Of a DNA stretch of 64,000 nt, positions 42,961 to 50,939 are shown piece after piece (position 1 is the first letter of the stretch; every line of letters starts with the position of its first letter). The DNA lies in the NCBI RefSeq assembly GCF_900101785.1, contig NZ_LT629688.1, forward strand, positions 1,054,001-1,118,000. The letters run 5' to 3'. The notes below the pieces were generated by a model. That model searched no databases. It had not been told where the DNA came from and saw only the letters and a list, made by a program, of their open reading frames with translations. The DNA comes from Auraticoccus monumenti (GTDB lineage Bacteria > Actinomycetota > Actinomycetes > Propionibacteriales > Propionibacteriaceae). The translations under genes and the position numbers were made by a program.

Positions 42961-44213
42961 CGGGGCAGCGCCGCGAGCATGCGCTCCAGCGCCACCCGGG
43001 CCTCGGCGGCGACGCCGGCGTCGACCACGATCTCGTTGCGGACCTCGCCGGCCACCAGGCCGTCCAGCACCCAGGCCAGGTAGCCCGGGTGGATGCGGTA
43101 CATGGTCGAGCAGGGGCAGATCACCGGGTCCAGGCAGAAGATGGTCCGGTCCGGGTGCTCGGCGGCCAGCCGGTTCACCAGGTTGACCTCGGTGCCGATG
43201 GCGATCACGTCCCCCGGTGAGCTGGCGGCGACGAACTTCTGGATGAAGTCGGTGGAGCCGGCGGCGTCCGCGGCGTCGACCACCGGCATCGGGCACTCCG
43301 GGTGCACGACCACCTTGACGCCCGGGTGCTCGCGTCGGGCACGCTCGATCTGGGCCACGCTGAAGCGGCGGTGCACCGAGCAAAAGCCGTGCCACAGGAT
43401 CACCGCGGCGTCCTGCAGAGCCTGCTCGCTGTTCCCGCCGAGGAACCGGGCCGGGTCCCACATCGGCATCCGGTCCAGCCCGATCCCCATCGCCTTGGCG
43501 GTGTTGCGACCCAGGTGCTGGTCGGGGAAGAACAGCACCCGCTGCCCGCGCTCGAAGGCCCACTCCAGCACGGTGGCGGCGTTGGAGGAGGTGCAGACGA
43601 TCCCGCCGTGCCGCCCGCAGAACGCCTTGAGGGCGGCGGAGGAGTTCATGTAGGTCACCGGCACCACCGGCTGGCGGCCGTCGGCGTCGGGCTCGGTGCC
43701 GAGCAGGTCGGTGAGCTCCTCCCAGGCCGCCTCGACCGACTCCTCGTCGGCCATGTCGGCCATCGAGCAGCCGGCGGCCAGGTTGGGCAGCACCACGTGC
43801 TGGTCCGGCCCGGACAGGATGTCGGCGGTCTCGGCCATGAAGTGCACCCCGCAGAAGACGATGGCCTCCGCGTCCGGGCGGGTCAGTGCCGCGTTGGCCA
43901 GCTGGAACGAGTCGCCCACGAAGTCGGCGTGCTGGACGACCTCGTCGCGCTGGTAGAAGTGCCCGAGCACCACCAGCCGGTCGCCGAGGGTCTCCTTGGC
44001 CGCGCGGATCCGGGCGTGCAGCTCGGCCTCGTCCATCCGCTGGTAGGCAGCGGGCAGCTGGTCGGGGCGCACCACCGGCTCGGGGAGGGTGTCGCGCTCG
44101 GAGGCGCCGGGGCCGTAGCCCGGGGTGAGGTCGAAGACCCAGGGGCCGGCAGCGAGGTCGGCGTCGCAGCTGGCCTCCGGGTCGGCGGCGATCACGGTCT
44201 GGACGGAGGTCAT
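42957..44213 (-). CDS. nadA: Quinolinate synthase
   Basis: A 418-residue [4Fe-4S] enzyme condensing iminoaspartate with dihydroxyacetone phosphate to quinolinate. Cys-containing motifs expected of NadA are present: FCGVHFMAETADIL, GIVCTSSNAATVLEW, HPECPMPVV and DPVICPCSTMYRIHPGYL. The long form, with an N-terminal extension of about 60 residues, is usual in actinobacteria. The ATG overlaps the stop of the upstream Nudix regulator gene (ATGA), so the operon is tightly coupled. Confidence 0.95.
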   Translation of the reverse strand: MTSVQTVIAADPEASCDADLAAGPWVFDLTPGYGPGASERDTLPEPVVRPDQLPAAYQRMDEAELHARIRAAKETLGDRLVVLGHFYQRDEVVQHADFVGDSFQLANAALTRPDAEAIVFCGVHFMAETADILSGPDQHVVLPNLAAGCSMADMADEESVEAAWEELTDLLGTEPDADGRQPVVPVTYMNSSAALKAFCGRHGGIVCTSSNAATVLEWAFERGQRVLFFPDQHLGRNTAKAMGIGLDRMPMWDPARFLGGNSEQALQDAAVILWHGFCSVHRRFSVAQIERARREHPGVKVVVHPECPMPVVDAADAAGSTDFIQKFVAASSPGDVIAIGTEVNLVNRLAAEHPDRTIFCLDPVICPCSTMYRIHPGYLAWVLDGLVAGEVRNEIVVDAGVAAEARVALERMLAALPR

Positions 44214-44986
44214 GCGCACTCCTCGGTGTCGGGCTCGGTGGGGCTGGTCGGATCGGCCGGTGCGGTGACCCGGGAGGGGTCGGCCGAGGGGATGGCCACG
44301 ACGCGCCGGTACAGCGCGGGGGGCCGGTGGCTGGTGCCGGTGAGGTGCCGGCCGGTGGGGGCGACGGCCTGGCTGGCCAGCACCTGGCGCCGGAAGTTCG
44401 CCGGGTCGAGCGGGCGCTGGAGCACGGCCTCGTGCACCTCGCGCAGCGCGGCCAGGGTGAACTCGTCGGTGAGGAAGGCGTAGGCGATCGGGGAGTACCC
44501 GATCTTGGCCCGCAGCCGGGCGAGGGCGTAGCGCAGCACCGTGCCGTGGTCGAAGGCCAGCGGTTCCGGCTGGTCGCCGTCGGGGCGTCCGACCACGTCG
44601 TCGGCCACCCGCCACTCCACGTTGTCGCCGTCGACCGCGCGGGCCGCCTCGTCCGGGCGGATGATCGCCCAGTAGACGACCGAGACCACCCGCTCCGACG
44701 AGCCCGGGCCGTCCCCGCAGGCCGAGCGGTCGACGGCGCCGAAGGCGTAGAGCTGCTCGAGGTAGTGCGGGTCCAGGCCGGTGGTGCGCTCCAGCGTCCG
44801 GCGGGCGGAGGTGGCCAGGTCGTCCTCCGGCTGCAGCGGTCCGCCCGGCAGCGCCCACTGACCGCGGTAGGGCTCGCGGATCCGCCGCACCAGCGGCAGC
44901 CACAGCGTCGGGCGTCCGGTGGTGGGGTGCGGGCGCAGCGCGAAGATGACGGTCGAGACCGCCAGCACCACCCGCTGCTCCGACAC
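44210..44986 (-). CDS. ndnR: NdnR/NrtR-type Nudix-related NAD regulator
   Basis: A 258-residue protein with an N-terminal Nudix-like fold (LWLPLVRRIREPYRGQWALP, then a degenerate Nudix box around PEDDLATSARRTLERTTG) and a C-terminal winged-helix region (FTLAALREVHEAVLQRPLD, NFRRQVLA). The combination matches NrtR/NdnR, repressors of NAD biosynthesis genes that respond to ADP-ribose or NAD. It is the first gene of ndnR-nadA-nadB-nadC, the same arrangement as the C. glutamicum operon plus nadB. The GTG has GGAGG overlapping a candidate operator just upstream, so it is probably autoregulated. Confidence 0.88.
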   Translation of the reverse strand: MSEQRVVLAVSTVIFALRPHPTTGRPTLWLPLVRRIREPYRGQWALPGGPLQPEDDLATSARRTLERTTGLDPHYLEQLYAFGAVDRSACGDGPGSSERVVSVVYWAIIRPDEAARAVDGDNVEWRVADDVVGRPDGDQPEPLAFDHGTVLRYALARLRAKIGYSPIAYAFLTDEFTLAALREVHEAVLQRPLDPANFRRQVLASQAVAPTGRHLTGTSHRPPALYRRVVAIPSADPSRVTAPADPTSPTEPDTEECA

Positions 44987-44995
44987 GCGCCCTCC

Positions 44996-45016
44996 TTAAG
45001 GTCTCACTGACTCTAA
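44996..45016. promoter_or_regulatory. Candidate NdnR operator
   Basis: A 21-base dyad of form TTA-N2-GTC-N5-GAC-N2-TAA lies 10-30 bases before the ndnR start, overlapping its ribosome site. The spacing of GTC and GAC half sites and AT-rich ends resemble operators described for NrtR-type regulators. The rest of 45017-45426 is covered by the repeat and SOS-box entries; no gene seen. Confidence 0.6.
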
Positions 45017-45090
45017 GCCTTACCTGAACTGTAGCACCTTCTGGTCTGGCTGACCTTTACCGGTTCCCGACCGACCCCCTGGCCGTGGTG

Positions 45091-45344
45091 GTGGCGACTC
45101 GCCCTGAGGCGTCGTCTCGCGGACGTCCGTGGCGACATCTCGCGGCCACCGGCCGACAGGCGTCGTCTCGGGGACGGACGTGGCGACGTCCTCGGCCGTG
45201 GCCACCCTCTCGCCAGGAGCAGCTCCTCGTGCCGTCCCGGCACCGGGCTCACCGCCCGACCCCTGTCCCAGGTGGTCGAGGTGGCGACTCGCCACGAGAT
45301 GTCGTCTCGCGGACGTCCGTGGCGACGCATGGCGGCCACTGGCC
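45091..45344. repeat. Direct 64-bp repeats between ndnR and the polymerase gene
   Basis: Two 64-bp copies (45091-45154 and 45281-45344) share GTGGCGACTCGCC at one end and the 26-bp core at 45111-45136 and 45301-45326 exactly, differing in two 7-base blocks. A partial third copy lies at 45155-45204. The spacing between full copies is 126 bases. No protein can be supported across them in any frame. Confidence 0.7.
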
Positions 45345-45426
45345 ACTCGTCGCCGCCTCGGGGCGCGGTGCGCGTCCGGGAAGGGTGGTAGGGACGGGTG
45401 GCCGGCGGGGTGGGGGAGGTGTGGAA

Positions 45427-45442
45427 TCGAACACGGGTGCGA
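45427..45442. promoter_or_regulatory. SOS box (LexA site)
   Basis: TCGAACACGGGTGCGA matches 11 of 12 defined positions of the actinobacterial LexA site TCGAAC-N4-GTTCGA, and lies 10 bases before the polymerase GTG. LexA control is expected. Confidence 0.8.
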
Positions 45443-45452
45443 CGATGGGGCG

Positions 45453-46491
45453 GTGAGGGGTCCGCTGGTGCACGTCGACGCCGACTGCTTCTTCGTCTCC
45501 GTCGCCATCCGGCACCGGCCCTGGCTGGCCGGTCGGCCCGTCGTGGTCGGCGACCCGGTGGTCGCCTGCACCAGCTACCCGGCCCGGGCGGCCGGCGTGC
45601 GGGCCGGCACGAGCCTGCACGAGGCCCGGCGCAGCTGCCCGGAGGTGCTCGTGCTCCCGATCCCCACCGGGGAGGTCGAGGAGGTCAGCGACCAGCTGTT
45701 CCGGGTGCTCGACGAGCTGGTCCCCGCGGTGGAGCCCGGCTCGATGGAGGAGGCCTTCCTGGACACCTCGGCGCTGTCCTGGCCCGCGGCCGAGGCGCTC
45801 GCCCGCTACCTGCGCCGACGGGTGCGCGAGGAGCTGGGGATCGGGGTCACCGCCGGGATCGGGCGGACGAAGCTGATGGCCAAGACCGCCTCCCGGGCCG
45901 CCAAGCCCGACGGGCTCGGCGTGATCACCCCCGAGCAGGAGGACGGGGTCCGGCGGAGCACCCTGCTGCGCGACCTCTGGGGCGTGGGGGAGCGGACGTC
46001 CTCGCGGCTGGAGGGGGTCGGCGTCACCACCCTGCCCGAGCTGGACCGGCTTCCCCCGCGCCAGCTGCACGACCTCTGCGGCACCACCATGGCCCGGCGG
46101 CTGCGGCAGATGGCCGACGGCACCGACGACGCGGTCGTGCGCGGCGTCCGGGCCCGTCGCACGCTGACCGCGGAGACCTCGACCGCCGGCTGGGGACGTC
46201 CGGACCGCTCACCCCCGGAGCTGGCCGACGTCGTGGTCGAGCGGGTGGCCCACCGGGCGGTCGAGGCGCGGCTGCTGGCCGGTGTCGTGGCGGTGCTGCT
46301 GCGCCCCGCCGAGGGCCCCCCAGCTGGTCCGCCGGGCCCGGCTGCCCGAGCCGACCGCGCAGCAGGCGGTGCTGCGGTCGGTGGTGGCCGAGCTGCTCGA
46401 GCGCTCCGAGGTCCCCCCGCTGGAGGCCCTGGCGGTCACCCTGTCCGATCTCGTCCCGGCCGACCGCGAGCAGCAGGCCACCCTGTTCTGA
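45453..46491 (+). pseudogene. dinB: DinB-like Y-family DNA polymerase, one-base frameshift
   Basis: A translesion polymerase of about 345 residues if repaired. Palm motif HVDADCFFVSVA is near the start, TSYPARAAGVRAG in the fingers, IGRTKLMAKTAS and LWGVGERTSSRLEG (HhH) follow. The catalytic SxDE motif reads SMEEAFLD, so the first acidic residue is Glu rather than Asp. The frame breaks in a six-C run at 46316-46321: with five C's the reading would continue AEGPQLVRRARLPEPT and end ADREQQATLF at 46491. As written the frame misses the last 57 residues (little-finger end). It could be a real mutation or a sequencing error. An SOS box is just upstream; the GTG start is close to it. Confidence 0.8.
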
Positions 46492-46515
46492 GCGGCCCGC
46501 ACGACCGGCGCCAGG

Positions 46516-46944
46516 TCAGTGGGCGGAGCCGTACACGTGCTCGGCGGTCACGCTCAGGAGCTGGCGCCGCTCGGCCACCTGGGCCCGGCGGAACTCGTCC
46601 CAGTCGGGGTGCTCCCCGGCCACGCGGCGGTAGTACTCCACCAGACCGGCCACCGCCTCGTCCCCGGGGTCGGTGGCCACCGGACCCAGCACGGCCCGCC
46701 CGTCCAGGACGGCGTAGCTCCAGAAGTCCTCGGTGGTCACGTGCAGGGAGACCCGGGGGTCGCGGGAGGCGTTGCGGGTCTTGGCCCGGTCGGCGGTGAC
46801 CGAGATGGTGGCGGTGGAGGTCGCGGCGTCCCAGTGGTGCATCACGTTCGACAGCTGCGGTCGGCCGTCGCGTCGCAGGGTGACGAGCACCGAGCGACGC
46901 TGCGCGTCGAAGAGGGCCAGCAGCCGGGGGTCGAGTTCGCTCAT
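46516..46944 (-). CDS. PPOX-class F420-dependent oxidoreductase family protein
   Basis: A 142-residue split-barrel flavin/deazaflavin-binding protein: SVLVTLRRDGRPQLSNVMHHW, ATISVTADRAKTRNASRDPRVSLHV and FWSYAVLDGRAVLGPV are in the order seen in Rv1155-like F420 oxidoreductases. Cofactor F420 is expected in this lineage, but FMN cannot be excluded. It is convergent with the polymerase gene, 24 bases apart. Confidence 0.83.
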   Translation of the reverse strand: MSELDPRLLALFDAQRRSVLVTLRRDGRPQLSNVMHHWDAATSTATISVTADRAKTRNASRDPRVSLHVTTEDFWSYAVLDGRAVLGPVATDPGDEAVAGLVEYYRRVAGEHPDWDEFRRAQVAERRQLLSVTAEHVYGSAH

Positions 46945-47205
46945 GGCAGCAGAACCCGGTTCGCCGCCCCGGCATTCCGCCGCCGGCGCCCGGCCCGCTG
47001 CGCCGCCCGGGGTCCCCCACCCCGGTGCGTCGTCCCGCCCGGGGTCCCTTGCGTCGTAAGGTGTCCCCACGGGGGGGTCGGCCGAGGCCGACGACACGGG
47101 CGCCAGCAGGTCGGCTGGCACCCGCCGCACCCGCGGCGCGTCAGCGCCACCCGGCCCGCGTCCTCCCCCGGGTCGCCGGGCCTGCGGACGAACGAGAGCA
47201 CGTGC

Positions 47206-47730
47206 ATGACCGAGACACCCACCGCCACCAGCGCCGGAGGCGGACGGGGCCTGCCCCTCGGCCGGATCCACTCGGTGGCCGGCGAGATCACCCTGGTCCG
47301 GGCCCGCCGCGAGCACCTCTGCGGGCTGGTCCGGCTGCTGGCCGACGACGAGATCGGCGCCACCCGCGAGGGGTCGGGCACCGAGGACGTCTACCTCACC
47401 GCCTTCGAGGCGGTCGACGCCGACCCGCACCAGGTGCTGGTGGTGGGGCTGGTCGCCGAGGAGCCGGTCACGATGCTGCAGATCTCCTTCATCCCGGGGC
47501 TGTCGCGGCGCGGCGCGCTGCGGGCCCAGCTCGAGGGCATCCGGGTGGCCGAGCCGCTGCGGGGCACCGGTGTGGGCACGGCGATGATGCAGTGGGCGAT
47601 CGAGTACTGCCGGGACCGGGGGGCGGCGGTCGTGCAGCTGAGCACCGACCGCCGGCGCGGCGAGGCGCACCAGTTCTACTTCCGCTTCGGCTTCGTCGAC
47701 TCCCACCTGGGCCTCAAGCTCCAGCTCTGA
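47206..47730 (+). CDS. GNAT family N-acetyltransferase
   Basis: A 174-residue acetyl-CoA-dependent acetyltransferase. Core segments: ITLVRARREHLCGLVRLLAD, VTMLQISFIPGL, the pantetheine-binding VAEPLRGTGVGTAMMQWAIEY and the C-terminal FYFRFGFVDSHLGLKL. The substrate is unknown. The ATG at 47206 follows GAGAG; the 260-base gap upstream (46945-47205) shows no gene. It lies immediately upstream of the SRPBCC/ArsR pair on the same strand, but with a likely separate promoter. Confidence 0.87.
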   Translation: MTETPTATSAGGGRGLPLGRIHSVAGEITLVRARREHLCGLVRLLADDEIGATREGSGTEDVYLTAFEAVDADPHQVLVVGLVAEEPVTMLQISFIPGLSRRGALRAQLEGIRVAEPLRGTGVGTAMMQWAIEYCRDRGAAVVQLSTDRRRGEAHQFYFRFGFVDSHLGLKLQL

Positions 47731-47735
47731 CTCCT

Positions 47736-47775
47736 GCAACTCGTACGTTGCGCGCACGTGGTCGATGTGCAACTC
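47736..47775. promoter_or_regulatory. Candidate ArsR-site repeats
   Basis: GCAACTC occurs at 47736-47742 and 47769-47775, 33 bases apart (three helical turns); the first copy forms a dyad GCAAC-N6-GTTGC to 47751. They precede the SRPBCC gene, which is coupled to an ArsR repressor gene, so autoregulation through these sites is plausible. Confidence 0.4.
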
Positions 47776-47808
47776 TGGGGATGCAGATACGGACCCCGAG
47801 GAGACGAC

Positions 47809-48270
47809 GTGACGTACGACGAGGTGCTGGACCAGATCGAGCGCGAGGTGCACATCGGTGCCCCCGCCGAGGTGGTGTGGGAACTGGTCTCCCAGCCCGG
47901 CTGGTGGATCAACGACGGGGCGGTGGTGCCGCACCGGGTGGAGGAGCGCGAGGACCACGTGGTGGTGCACGACCCCACCCACGGCGCCTTCGCCATCCGC
48001 ACGGTGACGTCCGTGCCGCCGCGACACGTGGCCTACCGCTGGCTGGGAGACGACGACGGCCAGGGGTCGACACTGGTCGAGCTCTGGATCGCCGACGTGG
48101 GCGACGGGGTGGTGCTCAAGGTGGTCGAGTCCGGGTTCGCGTCCCTACCGGGGACCCTGGAGCAGCGCCGCCGCCTCCGCCAGGACAACGCCGAGGGCTG
48201 GGACACCGAGCTGGCCGCCGCCCTGGCCCACTGCGCGCCGACCGCCGCCTTCGGGGCCTCCGGCTCGTGA
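47809..48270 (+). CDS. SRPBCC (START/AHSA1-like) domain protein
   Basis: A 153-residue helix-grip protein: EREVHIGAPAEVVWELVSQPGWW at the start and LELWIADVGDG-like strand and WDTELAAALAH helix at the end, the Aha1/AHSA1 pattern. In actinobacteria such proteins are very commonly paired with an ArsR regulator. The GTG at 47809 has an ideal GAGGAG site, which excludes the upstream GTG at 47758. The stop overlaps the ArsR start (GTGA). Confidence 0.85.
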   Translation: MTYDEVLDQIEREVHIGAPAEVVWELVSQPGWWINDGAVVPHRVEEREDHVVVHDPTHGAFAIRTVTSVPPRHVAYRWLGDDDGQGSTLVELWIADVGDGVVLKVVESGFASLPGTLEQRRRLRQDNAEGWDTELAAALAHCAPTAAFGASGS

Positions 48271-48623
48271 GCGACGGGCTCACCACGGTCCTCGCCGCCC
48301 TCGCCGACGACACCCGCTGGGCCATCCTGACCCGGCTGGGACGTTCGCCCGCCTCCGCCTCGGCGCTGGCCGGGGAGCTGCCGGTCAGCCGGCAGGCGGT
48401 GGCCAAGCACCTGGAGGTGCTGCGCGGCGCCGGGCTGGTGGAGTCCCGGCGGGTGGGGCGCGAGGTGGTGCACTCCTGCGTCGGGAACCGTCTCAGCGCG
48501 GCGGCCCACGAGCTGGAGCTGGTGGCCCGCGACTGGGACGCCCGGCTGGACCGGCTCCGCTCCCGGGCCGAGGACGTCGCGGCGCGGGCGGCCGATCCCG
48601 GTCCCGACCCGGACGGCACCTAG
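48267..48623 (+). CDS. ArsR family transcriptional regulator
   Basis: A 118-residue winged-helix protein: VLAALADDTRWAILTRLG, then the recognition helix SRQAVAKHLEVLRGAGLVES. It has no Cys cluster for metal sensing (one Cys in VVHSCVGN), so it belongs to the metal-independent branch. It is translationally coupled to the SRPBCC gene and is likely an autorepressor of the pair. Confidence 0.88.
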   Translation: MSDGLTTVLAALADDTRWAILTRLGRSPASASALAGELPVSRQAVAKHLEVLRGAGLVESRRVGREVVHSCVGNRLSAAAHELELVARDWDARLDRLRSRAEDVAARAADPGPDPDGT

Positions 48624-48679
48624 GCCGTCCGGCTCCGCGGCGGCCCGGCTGGACCCCGGTGCCGGGTGGCGCCCGCGTC

Positions 48680-48712
48680 GTTCACACCGGCGTCGCCTGC
48701 CGTTCACGGCTC
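48680..48712. promoter_or_regulatory. PHO box
   Basis: Three 11-base units: GTTCACACCGG, CGTCGCCTGCC, GTTCACGGCTC. The outer two carry GTTCAC exactly 22 bases apart, matching the 11-nt direct-repeat architecture of PhoP sites in Streptomyces; the middle unit is weak. It lies 53 bases before the ATG of the surface protein, suggesting phosphate control. Confidence 0.6.
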
Positions 48713-48764
48713 CGCGATGAGGTGGGCCGGCGGCGCGGGCCGCACCGAGCACACGGAGGCAGGA

Positions 48765-50813
48765 ATGGGTTCCCACCGGATGGTGCGTCGCACCGGGGTC
48801 GTCGCGGCGGGGGTCCTCGCCCTCGGGTGCTCGTTGTCCCTCGGCGTGGTCGGCGCGCAGGCGGACCTCGTCCCCGAGCCGGTCCGGCTCGACGCGGAGG
48901 ACGCCGCCCTGACCCTGGAGCCGGTGGGCCAGTACGAGACCGGCACCATCGACGAGGGCGCGGCCGAGATCGTCGCCCACCACCCGGGCACGCAGCGGCT
49001 GCTGGTGGTCAACGCGGCCGCCGGCCGGGTGGACGTCCTGGACGTGGCCGACCCCACCCAGCCCACCAGGCTCTTCGAGCTCGAGACCGCCGACGTCACC
49101 GCGGAGGGCGCGGTGGCCAACTCCGTGGCCGTGCGCGCGGACGGCCTGGTGGCCGTGGCCGTGGAGGCGCCCGAGAAGACCGACAACGGCTGGCTCGCCT
49201 TCTTCGACGTCTCCGGCGACGGCTCCTCGCTGGGCGCGGTCCAGGTCGGCGCCCTGCCGGACATGGTGACCTTCTCCCCCGACGGGGCCTCCGCGCTGGT
49301 GGCCGACGAGGGTGAGCCGGCCGAGGACTACTCCGCCGACCCCGAGGGCACGGTGGGCGTGGTCGCGCTGCCCGACGAGGTGGCCGCACCCAGCCAGGAG
49401 GCCGTCCGGCTTGCCGACTTCGAAGGGCTGCCCGAGGCGCAGCTCGAGGAGCTGCACCTGGCCGGCCCCACGGCTCCAGGTGCCGACCCCGTGCTGGCCC
49501 TGATCGAGCCGGAGTACATCACCGTCTCCGCCGACTCGACCACGGCCTGGGTCAGCCTGCAGGACAACAACGCGCTGGCCGTGCTGGACGTCGGGGCGGC
49601 CGAGGTCACCGAGCTGCTCCCGCTCGGCGTGCAGGACCGGCGGGTCGTGCCGGCCGATCTCTCCGACCGCGACGGGCCCGACGGCGAGGGCGCCATCAGC
49701 ATCCGCAGCTGGCCGGTCAGCTCGATGCTGCAGCCGGACGCGATCGACTCCTACACCGTGGACGGGGAGACCTACGTCGTCACCGCCAACGAAGGCGACT
49801 CCCGCGACTGGGAGGGCTACTCCGAGGTGGCCCGCATCAAGGACCTGGGTGAGGACGGGCTGCCGCCGCTCTGCGCGACGACCGAGGCCTCGGCGCTGAC
49901 CGGGGACGCCGAGCTCGGGCGCCTGAACATCTCCACCGCCGCCGGGCTGTCCGAGGACGGCAGCTGCATCGAGGAGCCGACGGCCTTCGGCGGGCGCTCG
50001 TTCAGCATCCTCGACGCCGACGGCAACCGGGTCTTCGACTCCGCCGACGCCTTCGAGCAGATCACCGCCGAGGCCGTCCCGGAGTTCTTCAATTCCAACC
50101 ACTCCGAGTCCCGTCTGGACGCCCGCTCCGACGACAAGGGCCCCGAGCCCGAGGCGGTCACCGTCGGCGAGGTCGACGGCCGCAGCTACGCCTTCATCGG
50201 CTTCGAGCGGATCGGCGGGATCGCCGTCTTCGACGTCACCGTGCCCGCGGGGTCCTCCTTCGTCAGCTACGTGAACAACCGCGACTTCTCGGTGTCGGTG
50301 GAGGACGAGCCCGAGGCGCTGGACCGGGCCGGGGACCTGGGCCCGGAGGGTGTCGTCTTCATCGCCGCGGCCGACTCCCCGACCGGGGAGCCGATGCTGG
50401 CGGTCGGCAACGAGGTCTCCGGCACCACCACCCTGTACGAGGTGGTCCCGGCCGCGGCGCCCAGCCCGGAGCCGACCCCCACTCCCGAGCCGACGCCGGA
50501 CCCGACCCCCAGCCCGGAGCCGACACCCGGCCCCGAGCCGACGCCGAGCACGGAGCCCACGTCCCAGCCGACCCCGACCGCCGGGCCGACGCCCGGGGTG
50601 GAGCCGACCGCCACGGAGCAGCTGACGACGGCCCCGGCCGCCGAGCCCTCCGGCGTCGCCCCCGCTCCGGCGGACGGTGCCGGGCCCGGGGCCTCCGATG
50701 GGACGGAGGGGCTCGCCGCGACCGGTGTCCCCGCCGGGACGGTCGCCGCGCTCGCCCTGGGTGCGCTGGCCGTGGTCGGCTCGATCATCCTGCTGCGCCA
50801 CGCCCGCCCCTGA
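48765..50813 (+). CDS. Choice-of-anchor I surface protein, LAxTG-type anchor
   Basis: A 682-residue exported protein. Signal peptide about 1-33; a large beta-propeller-like body of the choice-of-anchor I/alkaline-phosphatase-like type (IVAHHPGTQRLLVVNAAAG, VTANEGDSRDWEGYSEVARI, FFNSNHSESRLDARSDDKGPEP); a Pro/Glu/Thr-rich stalk with PEPTP repeats; then LAATG, a membrane helix and RHARP. The LAxTG form fits class E sortases of high-GC actinobacteria. The ATG has GGAGG at 5 bases. With a PHO box upstream, a role in phosphate scavenging is plausible, but no catalytic residues are proven. Confidence 0.85.
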   Translation: MGSHRMVRRTGVVAAGVLALGCSLSLGVVGAQADLVPEPVRLDAEDAALTLEPVGQYETGTIDEGAAEIVAHHPGTQRLLVVNAAAGRVDVLDVADPTQPTRLFELETADVTAEGAVANSVAVRADGLVAVAVEAPEKTDNGWLAFFDVSGDGSSLGAVQVGALPDMVTFSPDGASALVADEGEPAEDYSADPEGTVGVVALPDEVAAPSQEAVRLADFEGLPEAQLEELHLAGPTAPGADPVLALIEPEYITVSADSTTAWVSLQDNNALAVLDVGAAEVTELLPLGVQDRRVVPADLSDRDGPDGEGAISIRSWPVSSMLQPDAIDSYTVDGETYVVTANEGDSRDWEGYSEVARIKDLGEDGLPPLCATTEASALTGDAELGRLNISTAAGLSEDGSCIEEPTAFGGRSFSILDADGNRVFDSADAFEQITAEAVPEFFNSNHSESRLDARSDDKGPEPEAVTVGEVDGRSYAFIGFERIGGIAVFDVTVPAGSSFVSYVNNRDFSVSVEDEPEALDRAGDLGPEGVVFIAAADSPTGEPMLAVGNEVSGTTTLYEVVPAAAPSPEPTPTPEPTPDPTPSPEPTPGPEPTPSTEPTSQPTPTAGPTPGVEPTATEQLTTAPAAEPSGVAPAPADGAGPGASDGTEGLAATGVPAGTVAALALGALAVVGSIILLRHARP

Positions 50814-50833
50814 ACCGGCTGGCCGCTGACCGA

Positions 50834-50852
50834 GGGTCCCCCAGCGGGACCC
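50834..50852. terminator. Hairpin after the surface protein gene
   Basis: Perfect 7-bp stem GGGTCCC/GGGACCC with a 5-base loop, 20 bases after the stop and between convergent genes. Confidence 0.55.
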
Positions 50853-50939
50853 GCCTGGCCTCTGGTCGGCGGGAGCACCTCCCCACCGTCGACGAGGATC
50901 TCTTCCGGAACCTCCGTCGGGTGCGGGCGACCGCCCCGG

